DNA of 12,585 nt from Clostridiales bacterium (GTDB lineage Bacteria > Bacillota > Clostridia > Lachnospirales > JAITVM01). The stretch covers positions 1-12,585 of the forward strand of contig JAITVM010000005.1 of the NCBI GenBank assembly GCA_031285815.1. The letters run 5' to 3'. Both the position numbers and the translations under genes were made by a program. This document shows positions 1-7,206 of this stretch, in pieces. The notes beneath the pieces were generated by a model. That model was not told the origin of the DNA and did not search any database. It was given only the letters and a program-made list of their open reading frames with translations. Every line of letters starts with the position of its first letter. The first letter of the stretch is position 1.

Positions 1-16
1 TGGCTATATTTATATA

Positions 17-2404
17 TTACTTATCCCTTAACACTGCGCCAAAACTTTTTTCTAAAGCCATTAAAATTTTACCGCAAGCACTTTCAGCCTCAGAATCTTT
101 AAGTGTCCGGTCATTTGCCCTAAATACTATATTATACGCGGCCGATTTCATGCCCACGCCTATCTGCGGCCCCCTATAAACATCAAACAAGGTTACTTTT
201 TCTATTAAACCGCCGCCATTTTCTAAAATGGTTGACTCTATATCCCCGGCTAAAACCCCTTCCTTAACTATTATAGCAATATCCCTTTTTATATCCGGAA
301 ATTTAGCCAGAGGTTTATACTCCCTATTTAAAGAAGCATAAGGCATTAATTTAGTAAGGTTTATCACAGAAATAAATGTATCGCTATTTATTTCATAATT
401 TTCTTTAACTAGTGGGTGCAGTTCGCCAACAAAGCCTATGGGGCTGCCGCCAATAGCGATTTCCGCCGACCTTCCGGGGTGCATATATGGTAGCCCTTTT
501 ACTTGGCTAAATTTCACCTTATTAACACCGATACGGTCAAAGAGTGTTTCAACAATACCTTTAATATTATAAAAATCCACACCGCCATACATGCCCACCG
601 TCAAAATATCTTCTTCTACCGGAAGCTCTTTGAGCGGCAATGATTTAGGGACATAAGTTTTAGATATTTCAAAAAGCCCTGCGGAACCGTTGCGCCGGTT
701 ATAATTAGTTGATAGCGACTGCAGCATCCCGTTCACTGTCTGGGTACGCATTACACTAAAATCTTCGCCCAGTGGGTTAATTATTTTTACCGCTTCCAAT
801 AATTTATCCCCGGCTGGGATTAAAAGTTTATCAAAAACTTTTGGGCTCTCGAAAGAATAATTCATGGCTTCACATAAGCCACAAGAAACCATAGTTTCTA
901 TAACTGCATCTAAAATAATTTGCTGACTGTTTTTTCTGCCAACAGTTGGGGTCCCTGCCGCAAGCGTTGTTTTGATATTATCATAGCCATATATCCTAGC
1001 CACCTCTTCAGCCAAGTCCGCCTCTTCCAATAAATCCGGCCTATACGTTGGGATATAGGCAATATTGCCCTTTGATTCTATCCCAAGCCTTTTAAGGCAG
1101 CCCCCCATTTCAGCAGCTGTTAAATTTGTACCCAGTAGCTTGTTAATATTTTCAGGGGAGTAATTTAATTGCCACCCTTCCCGTTTCCCAACATAACAAT
1201 CAACAGTGCCTTTCACAACTTCGCCAAAGCCTAACTCTTCAATAAGCTGGGCGGCACGGTCTACAGCCACCATTGCCATATTGGGGTCTACCCCTTTTTC
1301 AAATATTGAAGAGGAATCAGTCCTTAAGCCAAGCTTCTTAGCGGTTAACCTAATATTGACCCCATTAAAACAAGCGGATTCCAATAAAACAGCAGATGCG
1401 TTTTCAGTAATTTTAGAATTTTCGCCGCCCATAACCCCAGCGATTGCCAAAGCTTTTTCTGTATCTGATATAACAAGCATTGAAGGGGCCAATACCCTTT
1501 CTTGCCCATCGAGCGTAATAAAATTCTCGTTCCCGGCGGCATTCCTTACAATTATATGGCGGCCCTTGACAACATCAATATCAAAAGCATGCATAGGCTG
1601 GCCAAGCTCTAACATAACATAATTGGTTATATCAACTATACTATTTATTGGCCTTACACCGGAGGCGGTGAGCTTATGCCTTAACCATAAAGGCGATGGG
1701 CAGATTTTCACATTTTTAATAGCCCTTGCAACATATCTGTAGCATAGCTCCGGGTTTTGTATTTCTACCTTCACCATCTCGTTAATATCACCGCCAGCAC
1801 TTTCAATAAGCTTGATTTCAGGAAACTTTAGCGGTTTGTTAAAAGTAGCGGCGGCTTCCCTTGCTATGCCCACAACAGAAAAACAGTCTGGCCTGTTTGA
1901 CGTTATCTCGTATTCAACAACATCGTCCCGCATCTGCAAAACGTCTAAAACATCTGAACCGGGCTCTACTTCTTCTTGAAAAATATATATGCCATCCTCC
2001 GGTGATTCTGGATAATCATTTGTTGTAAAACCAAGCTCTTCCACAGAGCAGAGCATGCCCTCGGATAACTGCCCACGCATTTTACTGGTTTTTATTTGTA
2101 ACCCGCCCGCTAAATTTGCGCCATCTAAAGCAACCGGCACTACCGCGCCTTCAAAAACATTTGTTGCCGCCGTAATAACCTGCAATACCTTGCTGCCAAT
2201 ATCTATTTTGCACAGCACCAGCCTATCCGCCTCTGGGTGTTTATCAATTTTCAAAATCTTGCCCACAACAACATTTGTAACCGCCGCACCCATTTCAGTA
2301 AGGGATTCAACCTTTGAGCCAGACAGCGTTATCTTATCCATAAATTCTTTCGTAGTGCAATCTATATCAACATATTCTTTTACCCAAGACATAGGGACAT
2401 TCAT
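17..2404 (-). CDS. pheT: phenylalanyl-tRNA synthetase beta subunit
   Basis: This is the beta chain of the cytoplasmic alpha2beta2 enzyme that charges tRNA-Phe with phenylalanine; in this family it carries editing and tRNA-contact functions. The 795 aa are full length for the bacterial form. Visible domains are an N-terminal cap (MNVPMSWVKEYVDI), an EMAP-like OB tRNA-binding domain at about residues 40-155 (VVVGKILKIDKHPEADRL), the B3/B4 editing domain at about 215-390 (RPINSIVDITNYVMLELGQP), B5 at about 408-475, a catalytic-like core at about 480-690, and a C-terminal ferredoxin-fold anticodon-binding domain from about 701 (KFPDIKRDIAIIV) to the end. The ATG start has an AAGGAGG site about 10 nt upstream. 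It lies 15 bp after pheS and is presumably co-transcribed under the T-box. Its stop is close to the left edge, so any terminator lies outside the window. Confidence 0.98.
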   Translation of the reverse strand: MNVPMSWVKEYVDIDCTTKEFMDKITLSGSKVESLTEMGAAVTNVVVGKILKIDKHPEADRLVLCKIDIGSKVLQVITAATNVFEGAVVPVALDGANLAGGLQIKTSKMRGQLSEGMLCSVEELGFTTNDYPESPEDGIYIFQEEVEPGSDVLDVLQMRDDVVEYEITSNRPDCFSVVGIAREAAATFNKPLKFPEIKLIESAGGDINEMVKVEIQNPELCYRYVARAIKNVKICPSPLWLRHKLTASGVRPINSIVDITNYVMLELGQPMHAFDIDVVKGRHIIVRNAAGNENFITLDGQERVLAPSMLVISDTEKALAIAGVMGGENSKITENASAVLLESACFNGVNIRLTAKKLGLRTDSSSIFEKGVDPNMAMVAVDRAAQLIEELGFGEVVKGTVDCYVGKREGWQLNYSPENINKLLGTNLTAAEMGGCLKRLGIESKGNIAYIPTYRPDLLEEADLAEEVARIYGYDNIKTTLAAGTPTVGRKNSQQIILDAVIETMVSCGLCEAMNYSFESPKVFDKLLIPAGDKLLEAVKIINPLGEDFSVMRTQTVNGMLQSLSTNYNRRNGSAGLFEISKTYVPKSLPLKELPVEEDILTVGMYGGVDFYNIKGIVETLFDRIGVNKVKFSQVKGLPYMHPGRSAEIAIGGSPIGFVGELHPLVKENYEINSDTFISVINLTKLMPYASLNREYKPLAKFPDIKRDIAIIVKEGVLAGDIESTILENGGGLIEKVTLFDVYRGPQIGVGMKSAAYNIVFRANDRTLKDSEAESACGKILMALEKSFGAVLRDK

Positions 2405-2419
2405 AAATCCAGCGCCTCC

Positions 2420-3439
2420 TTAAAATTGTTTTAAAAATTTTACATCGTTTTCGTACATTAACCTAAGGTCCGCTATGCCGTACCTCTGCATAGCGATACG
2501 TTCAAGGCCTGTCCCAAATGCAAAGCCGGAATATACAGTTGGGTCTACCCCAGACATCCTCAAAACCCTAGGGTGGACCATCCCGCACCCTAAAACTTCT
2601 ATCCACCCGCTATCTTTACATACCCGGCACCCTTTGCCGCCACATGCAAAACAAGCAACATCCATCTCTGCGCTAGGCTCGGTAAAAGGGAAATGATGCG
2701 GCCTAAACCGGACAATTGTTTTTTCACCAAATAATTCTTTTGCAAAAACATAGAGTGCACCTTTTAAATCACCCATTGTAATACCCTTGTCGATAACCAG
2801 GCCCTCAAGCTGATGGAAAACCGGCGAGTGTGTAGCATCAACCTCATCTGAGCGGAAAACCCTCCCCGGCGCAATGATCCGTATAGGCGGCTTCTTATTC
2901 TCCATAACCCTAATCTGCACCGGCGAAGTCTGCGTCCTTAATACAAACCCGCCTTCTACATAAAAAGTATCCTGCTCATCTTTTGCCGGGTGGTTCTCAG
3001 GTATATTAAGGGCTTCAAAATTATAATAATCTGTTTCGATTTCTGGCCCTTCTGCAATTTCATAACCCATTCCCAAAAAAATATCTTTTATCTCATCAAT
3101 TACAATTGTCATAGGGTGCTTGTGCCCAATATCAATTTTTTTGCCCGGCATAGTTACGTCAATAGACTCTAACCGGAGTTTTTCACTAAGGGCCTTTTCA
3201 GATAATGCTTGTTTAGCCCCTTTAAGCTTAGCTTCTATTATTTCCCTCACTTCATTAGCTATTTGGCCAATAACAGGCCTTTCATCCGCCGATAATTTGC
3301 CCATGCCTTTTAAAATATCTGTTAACGCACCCTTTTTCCCTAAATATTTAACCCTGACCTCGTCAAGGCCTTTCAGGTCGATAATATTATTTATTGCTTC
3401 TGCCGCCTGGATTTTAATTTCTTCTAATTTATTTTTCAT
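2420..3439 (-). CDS. pheS: phenylalanyl-tRNA synthetase alpha subunit
   Basis: This is the catalytic alpha chain of phenylalanyl-tRNA synthetase, forming phenylalanyl-adenylate and transferring Phe to tRNA-Phe. The 339 aa match the usual bacterial length. Residues 1 to about 90 form the N-terminal helical coiled-coil arm that contacts tRNA. The class II core follows, with motif 1 around HPMTIVIDEIKDIFLGMGYE, motif 2 in FRSDEVDATHSPVFHQLEG, and motif 3 in GFAFGTGLERIAMQRYGI. A Cys-rich insert, CFACGGKGCRVC followed by LGCG, sits before motif 3; similar inserts occur in other bacterial PheS proteins. The ATG is preceded by an AAAGG site about 9 nt away. It is the first gene of the pheST operon, controlled by the T-box just upstream. 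Confidence 0.98.
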   Translation of the reverse strand: MKNKLEEIKIQAAEAINNIIDLKGLDEVRVKYLGKKGALTDILKGMGKLSADERPVIGQIANEVREIIEAKLKGAKQALSEKALSEKLRLESIDVTMPGKKIDIGHKHPMTIVIDEIKDIFLGMGYEIAEGPEIETDYYNFEALNIPENHPAKDEQDTFYVEGGFVLRTQTSPVQIRVMENKKPPIRIIAPGRVFRSDEVDATHSPVFHQLEGLVIDKGITMGDLKGALYVFAKELFGEKTIVRFRPHHFPFTEPSAEMDVACFACGGKGCRVCKDSGWIEVLGCGMVHPRVLRMSGVDPTVYSGFAFGTGLERIAMQRYGIADLRLMYENDVKFLKQF

Positions 3440-3481
3440 TAAATCGCTACCTTTCTATTTATTAATTCCGCGCCTAAACAC

Positions 3482-3509
3482 AAAAAAACCCCGCCCCAGC
3501 AAAGGGACG
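3482..3509 (-). terminator. T-box intrinsic terminator
   Basis: On the minus strand CGTCCC (3509-3504) pairs with GGGGCG (3497-3492) across the 6-nt loop TTTGCT, and a run of seven T follows at 3488-3482. It is mutually exclusive with the antiterminator, which uses the same CGTCCC. It stops transcription before pheS when tRNA-Phe is charged. Confidence 0.93.
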
Positions 3510-3754
3510 AAGTGAATTTTCGCGGTACCACCCAATTTCCTAATAAAACAGGCACTTAAAAGGATAACGGGCTTATCCGTCCTGCCCTAATTAATAATTG
3601 TTCAAGCAGGCTGCTCCGGTGTGAACTTCAAATTATAATCTGCTAAATACTCTCAGCCAAGGTATTTTTCTCTGGGCAAAACCTTTTCGGGAAAACCCCT
3701 AGGAAGTATTTTGCTTTAAACAAATTATAGCCCTACTCTCACCATCACTGCATT
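3482..3754 (-). promoter_or_regulatory. T-box leader (tRNA-Phe responsive) of pheST
   Basis: This is a complete T-box riboswitch, which lets transcription continue when uncharged tRNA-Phe binds. The invariant T-box GGGTGGTACCGCG is at 3533-3521 (minus). Stem I starts near GGTGAGAGTA (GA motif), whose GGUG pairs with CACC just after the specifier loop. The specifier loop reads GAAG-TTC-ACACC, with the TTC codon (Phe) at 3625-3623, matching the downstream gene. Stem III is visible: GGCA (3586-3583) with TGCC (3554-3551) and GGATAA (3578-3573) with TTATCC (3567-3562). In the antiterminator, GGG and GCG of the T-box pair with CCC and CGT of the downstream CGTCCC; that same CGTCCC forms the left arm of the terminator. 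The 5' end is inferred from the promoter. Confidence 0.95.
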
Positions 3755-3760
3755 TTGAAA

Positions 3761-3788
3761 ATTATAACATACAGCGTGCGTTTGTCAA
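3761..3788 (-). promoter_or_regulatory. sigma-A type promoter of pheST
   Basis: Reading the minus strand, a perfect -35 TTGACA (3788-3783) and a perfect -10 TATAAT (3766-3761) are separated by 16 bp. The -10 is preceded by TG at the extended -10 position (TGTTATAAT). Initiation is expected near 3754, which places the whole T-box in the transcript. The -35 box directly abuts the 74-bp repeat array at 3789. Confidence 0.88.
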
Positions 3789-3936
3789 GCAAGCGAAACA
3801 AATTTAATTAAGCAAAATTCCATGCGGTAGGGTGGAATTTTGGTACCCCCAAGATTTGTTTCGCAAGCGAAACAAATTTAATTAAGCAAAATTCCATGCG
3901 GTAGGGTGGAATTTTGGTGCCCTCAGGATTTGTTTC
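3789..3936. repeat. tandem pair of 74-bp units with nested inverted repeats
   Basis: Two head-to-tail copies lie at 3789-3862 and 3863-3936, differing at three positions only (3845/3919, 3849/3923, 3852/3926). A six-base remnant (GTAAGC, compare GCAAGC) begins a third unit at 3937. Each unit contains a 10-bp stem, CAAAATTCCA with TGGAATTTTG, around the loop TGCGGTAGGG (3813-3842 in copy 1). The outer arms GCGAAACAAAT and ATTTGTTTCGC (the last base from the next unit) are also complementary. At the unit junction these arms meet as a perfect 24-bp palindrome at 3854-3877 (11-bp arms, AA centre). No ORF is supported here. The array fills the gap between the response regulator stop and the pheST promoter. 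Family unknown to me; a REP-like intergenic repeat is the best description. Confidence 0.9.
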
Positions 3937-3954
3937 GTAAGCAAAAACATTTAT

Positions 3955-5556
3955 TTAATAACCATATTTTTCACGGTACTCATGTGGAAAAATATTTTCA
4001 TAATGTTTAAAAGTGGCCCTAAATTTTTTAGAATCTTCAAAGCCAGCTTTTATAGCTATAACCTCATCAGACGAATCTGATTCTTGCATTAACTGTTTAG
4101 CTATTTGCACTTTTCTTTCAACAATATATTCTGCAAAAGATTTATTCAGCCTTTTAATAAATAAATTATTTAAATAATCTGCTGTTGTGCCGATTTTTAG
4201 GGCAGCATTTAATACAGATTTGGATTCATAATAATATTTAGAGGCATATTTTTTTGCCTCTTCAAATAAATTATTATCTTTTTCTTCGTGGACACTTAAC
4301 ACATAGTCACAAAAATTCTTTATTGCCTTATTCAGAAACTCATATGCCTCTTCCAGCCCGCGGATCTCCAAACCTTCTTTAAACGAAAAGAAATTGGAAA
4401 ACTGGTTGTTGCTTAAAATATTTTGTTCACCGGCGTACCTGCTGATGCTTATAAGTATATTCAATATAATTTTTGGTATCAAATTATCAGGCAATTCGCC
4501 CGCTTCCCTCAAGCTAGCAGTAATTTCATTTAGGAGCATATAACAATATTCATATTCCCCAATTACAGCCGCATAAACAAGCTTATGCTCCTTCTCCAGA
4601 GGGTACCTGTATGTTACATTATTTTCAGGCTCTACAAAACAAATTGGGATGATACTATTATAACCCACATGGAACCTATACCTTAAGGCTGCCTCGGCCT
4701 CTTTATAAGAAACAAAAATATCAGCTGGCTTAGCATATATCCTACCTATCCCTGTTGTAACCCTTATCTGCATTTTCTCATAAATAATATTACGGATTTT
4801 GGCACAATTACTCAGTATCTCATCCAGCGAAATTTGGCCGCTCATTATGATTGCTATAGAATTAAAATTAGTAATTGTAGCTTTTGAGGAATTAGGTTCG
4901 ATATTTTGATTGATAATATTTAATATTTTGAAAATAAGCATATGCTTTTCCATTTCACTTAACGTTAGTATTATTTTTTTAAAATAATCCACACGTACTA
5001 TACAAACACAGAAGTTATCAAAAAACTGCATATTAAAATAATGAAAGCTCCTATACAGTTCATCATCATTTTTTACAAAACCGTTTAAAACATTATTTAA
5101 AAACTTATCTTCAAATAATTTTATCCTCTCAAAATATTCGTTCTTTAATGAATCCTCTTCTTTGCGCTTTAAAAAAAGCGAATCAAAAATATTTAAAGCA
5201 TTATCCATCGCTTTTTTAAATTCTACCGGCTTAACCGGTTTAAACATATAATTTATTACACCAAAATCAAGCGACCTCTTCAAATAATCCGATTCAACAT
5301 ATGTCCCATATAAAATCATCCTAACCTCGGGGAACATCTCATATATATTCCGTATTATAGAATAACTGTTTATCCCGAAAAATTTTATGTCGCCAACAAT
5401 TAAGTCGGGTTTTTCTGCCCTGGTAATATCATAAATGTTTTTATTGTGGTCCGTAACAGATTTAATACTTTTTAAATTAGGGTAATTCGTTTTTAAAAAA
5501 TTCCTGAAATTTTTTATATTATCTATATCAACATCAACAAGAAGTACATTAATCAC
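3955..5556 (-). CDS. response regulator, REC + GGDEF-like middle + AraC-type HTH (YesN-like)
   Basis: This is a DNA-binding two-component response regulator of the YesN type, 533 aa. The N-terminal receiver (about 1-125) has the acidic residues D8 and D10 in LLVDVD, the likely phosphoacceptor D56 in DLIVGD, T85, and K106 in MFKPVKP, so it looks functional. The middle (about 140-400) contains a degenerate GGDEF-like segment as in PucR/CdaR-type regulators: TGIGRIYAKPADIFVSYKEA. The C-terminal ~100 residues are an AraC double helix-turn-helix (ALKIGTTADYLNNLFIKRLN, then IAIKAGFEDSKKFRATFKHY). The first codon is GTG (GTG ATT AAT GTA), with AGGAG 9 nt upstream; the next ATG is out of frame. Relatives usually sit beside a Yes-type histidine kinase and often a sugar ABC transporter; neither is visible, so partner and regulon are unknown. 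Confidence 0.93.
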   Translation of the reverse strand: MINVLLVDVDIDNIKNFRNFLKTNYPNLKSIKSVTDHNKNIYDITRAEKPDLIVGDIKFFGINSYSIIRNIYEMFPEVRMILYGTYVESDYLKRSLDFGVINYMFKPVKPVEFKKAMDNALNIFDSLFLKRKEEDSLKNEYFERIKLFEDKFLNNVLNGFVKNDDELYRSFHYFNMQFFDNFCVCIVRVDYFKKIILTLSEMEKHMLIFKILNIINQNIEPNSSKATITNFNSIAIIMSGQISLDEILSNCAKIRNIIYEKMQIRVTTGIGRIYAKPADIFVSYKEAEAALRYRFHVGYNSIIPICFVEPENNVTYRYPLEKEHKLVYAAVIGEYEYCYMLLNEITASLREAGELPDNLIPKIILNILISISRYAGEQNILSNNQFSNFFSFKEGLEIRGLEEAYEFLNKAIKNFCDYVLSVHEEKDNNLFEEAKKYASKYYYESKSVLNAALKIGTTADYLNNLFIKRLNKSFAEYIVERKVQIAKQLMQESDSSDEVIAIKAGFEDSKKFRATFKHYENIFPHEYREKYGY

Positions 5557-5785
5557 ACAGGTCCACTCCTAAGCCTAATTAAAATAAAACCGACAAAACG
5601 GAATTAATATCATATGTATATTTCTATTATTTTCTGGCTAGAATTAAAAAACTATAAAAAAATTACCTAACCTACTTATTAATATTATCGACAAAATATA
5701 AAATTTCATTACAAAAGCACTAAAATTTTACTATAACCGCATTAAAAATATTTTGTGAAAAATTGCATCCCATAAATAAATATGT
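5557..5785. other. AT-rich intergenic region upstream of the response regulator
   Basis: No gene is supported. This is the left half of the gap between two divergent genes. The octamer CGACAAAA occurs twice in direct orientation, at 5591-5598 and 5689-5696, and could be a regulator site, but two copies are weak evidence. The minus-strand promoter for the response regulator should lie here; I find several AT-rich -10-like boxes but no well-spaced -35/-10 pair that I would defend. Confidence 0.5.
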
Positions 5786-5791
5786 TATATT
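5763..5791 (+). promoter_or_regulatory. possible promoter for the structured leader and small membrane protein
   Basis: TTGCAT (5763-5768) and TATATT (5786-5791) are 17 bp apart. The -35 is weak (TTG only). A perfect TATAAT lies just downstream at 5798-5803 but lacks a recognisable -35. Either would start a transcript at about 5798-5811, close to the beginning of the foldable region at 5806. Confidence 0.35.
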
Positions 5792-5805
5792 TATCTATAT
5801 AATAT

Positions 5806-5940
5806 AACGCCTGAGGCGTTAGCATTTTGAAAAACAGTTAGTAGCTTGCTGGCAAATGGCGCCCCATAAACCAGATTTTTTGCCATACTATACTAATGCT
5901 TTTTTGAAACTGTTATTGCAACAGATTTATCCCCAGGGCG
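5806..5940 (+). ncRNA. candidate structured RNA or leader (class unknown)
   Basis: The stretch can fold as one long imperfect hairpin. CGCCTGAGG (5808-5816) closes it with CCCCAGGGCG (5931-5940), with one bulge and one mismatch. Further in, TTAGTA (5838-5843) pairs with TACTAA (5891-5896), TGGCAAA (5850-5856) with TTTGCCA (5879-5885), and TGG (5857-5859) with CCA (5871-5873). A side hairpin CTGTT/AACAG lies at 5910-5924. A competing fold exists: the perfect hairpin AACGCC-TGA-GGCGTT at 5806-5820 uses the same 5' bases, and AACAGTT (5833-5839) can instead pair with AACTGTT (5908-5914). I could not match it to a known riboswitch, 6S or SRP consensus by eye. A small MITE-like insertion is an alternative, since the complementary ends ACGCC...GGCGT are flanked by TA. 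Transcription is not shown by sequence alone. Confidence 0.4.
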
Positions 5941-5962
5941 TATGAAAGGAATAGGTTCTTTT

Positions 5963-6418
5963 ATGAGCGTAATATACATTTTTTATACAATATCGCCAAT
6001 AATTCTAAAATACTTATTCAAATTTATCCCCGATAACCCCATTTTAGGAATAGCATTATTTGTACTAGCGTCTATATATTGGTTATTTGTTGGGTTTGAA
6101 TTTTCTAAGCTTGGCTTATCAAAGTTATTATGCATAATCCTGGGCAATATCTTTTTTATAATAGACGGGGTTATATTTTTATTTTTTAACAATAAGCCAC
6201 CTGAAATATTAGGCCATTTTACAAAAATAGCCTATACGTTTTGTCATCCGGCATTATCCCTTTTATTTACGCCCTTAGGTTTAAGCCAAAGCCTTTCTAA
6301 TTTGTTAATAGAATATATTGGCATAGCTTTCTTTATGATTTGTTTTTCTATAATATATTTTTATGCAAGTAGCCGGCATAGGCGCTCTAAATATACTTTC
6401 TCGAAAAATCTATATTAG
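5963..6418 (+). CDS. small multi-spanning membrane protein, unknown function
   Basis: I do not recognise the family. From the ATG at 5963 the protein has 151 aa. It is highly hydrophobic, with a first helix near the N-terminus (IYIFYTISPIILKYLF), a second around PILGIALFVLASIYWLFVGF, a third around LLCIILGNIFFIIDGVIFLF, a possible short one around the FCHPALSLLFTPLGL stretch, and a last one around YIGIAFFMICFSIIYFYA. The end is short and basic (SSRHRRSKYTFSKNLY) and probably cytoplasmic. An in-frame ATG at 5942 would add 7 residues (MKGIGSF), but it lacks a ribosome binding site and abuts the foldable region. The 5963 start has AGG 7 nt upstream and AAGGA further up, so I prefer it; both sites are modest. 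The gene is alone on its strand and ends at the bidirectional terminator. Confidence 0.72.
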   Translation: MSVIYIFYTISPIILKYLFKFIPDNPILGIALFVLASIYWLFVGFEFSKLGLSKLLCIILGNIFFIIDGVIFLFFNNKPPEILGHFTKIAYTFCHPALSLLFTPLGLSQSLSNLLIEYIGIAFFMICFSIIYFYASSRHRRSKYTFSKNLY

Positions 6419-6439
6419 CATGCCTACGTAAAAATAAAA

Positions 6440-6468
6440 ACCACCCAAAATAACTGGATGGTTTTTTT
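6440..6468. terminator. bidirectional intrinsic terminator
   Basis: AACCACCCA and TGGATGGTT pair (one A/C mismatch) around a short loop. On the plus strand a run of seven T follows; on the minus strand the flank reads as TTTTTATTTTT. It lies between the convergent stops at 6418 (plus) and 6473 (minus) and can serve both genes. Confidence 0.85.
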
Positions 6469-6472
6469 ATTT

Positions 6473-7153
6473 TTAACTACCGGATGGTATCTTAGAAATA
6501 ATAGCATTAGCCAAGTTTGAAATTGGCATAGTTTGGAGCCATACCTTGCCCGGGCCTTTTAAAAGCCCAACAAACAAGCCCTCGCCACCAAACATAATAT
6601 TTTTCAAGCCCTTTACCCTCTCAATATCAAAGCTAACCGTACTTTCCATAGCTGCTAAATATCCTTGGTCTATCACTAGCTCTTCGCCGCTGGACAAATT
6701 GTATTCCTGAATTTCCCCATCAATTTCTAAGAAAGCCATACCGTTTCCAGAAAAGCGCTGTAAAATAAAACCTTCGCCGCCAAAAAATCCAGCGCCTATT
6801 TTTTTTCTAAAATGTGTTTTGATATCAACATTTTCTTCCATAACCAGCATAGATGATTTTTGGGCGATAATATCTTTACCCGGCTCTATGCGGATATCTA
6901 AAACCCGGCCAGCATAAGATGAGCCAAATGCTATCTTCTGGCCGGCTGAATTGGCTGTGTAGTAATTCAAAAACATAGATTCGCCACTAAAAGTCCGGGC
7001 AAGGCCTTTCATAATCCCGCCACCAGTAGAAGTTTTCATATCAATGCCACGTGACATCCATGACATCCCGCCCTTTTCACTAATTACGGTCTCACCACTA
7101 GATAAAGTACACACTACTACAGGAAAGTTTCCCCCTATAATCTCATATTGCAT
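6473..7153 (-). CDS. AIM24 family protein (TIGR00266)
   Basis: The 226-aa protein matches the TIGR00266/AIM24 family, found in bacteria and archaea and related to yeast mitochondrial Aim24; its bacterial biochemical role is unsettled. Seen in the sequence: the N-terminal MQYEIIGGNFPVVVCTL, the glycine-rich TGGGIMKGLARTFSGESMFL, a central KKIGAGFFGGEGFILQRFSG, and VKGLKNIMFGGEGLFVGLLK near the end, followed by GPGKVWLQTMP. It is beta-rich, with no signal peptide and no membrane helix. Length is typical. The ATG has GGGAGG about 8 nt upstream. It lies 87 bp after the DUF6715-like gene with no terminator between, so read-through is possible, but a promoter-like pair in the gap could make it independent. 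Its 3' end uses the bidirectional terminator. Confidence 0.93.
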   Translation of the reverse strand: MQYEIIGGNFPVVVCTLSSGETVISEKGGMSWMSRGIDMKTSTGGGIMKGLARTFSGESMFLNYYTANSAGQKIAFGSSYAGRVLDIRIEPGKDIIAQKSSMLVMEENVDIKTHFRKKIGAGFFGGEGFILQRFSGNGMAFLEIDGEIQEYNLSSGEELVIDQGYLAAMESTVSFDIERVKGLKNIMFGGEGLFVGLLKGPGKVWLQTMPISNLANAIISKIPSGS

Positions 7154-7206
7154 AATTACAATCCTCCCTTTTTAGTATACTATAACATTCTAACCAATAA
7201 AATTAT

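Noticed and set aside
1206..1622. Plus-strand open frame of 138 codons opposite pheT
   Set aside because: It lies wholly antisense to a certain gene, has no ribosome binding site or recognisable protein features, and is a by-product of codon use in pheT.
3120..3515. Plus-strand open frame across the start of pheS and the T-box
   Set aside because: It covers the antisense of pheS and the T-box terminator, both certain, and shows no initiation signal.
3789..3936. Tandem repeats read as a CRISPR array
   Set aside because: There are only two full units, directly adjacent, with no unique spacers; the period is 74 bp and no cas gene is present. The nested inverted structure fits a REP-like repeat better.
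5806..5940. A known riboswitch, 6S RNA or SRP RNA
   Set aside because: I could not find the conserved core bases of the common riboswitch classes I know, nor of 6S or SRP RNA; it was kept only as an unclassified structured candidate.
5942..5962. ATG at 5942 as the start of the small membrane protein
   Set aside because: It has no purine-rich site upstream (the bases before it form the foldable CCCCAGGGCG arm), whereas the in-frame ATG at 5963 has AGG at 7 nt and AAGGA slightly further. Not fully excluded.
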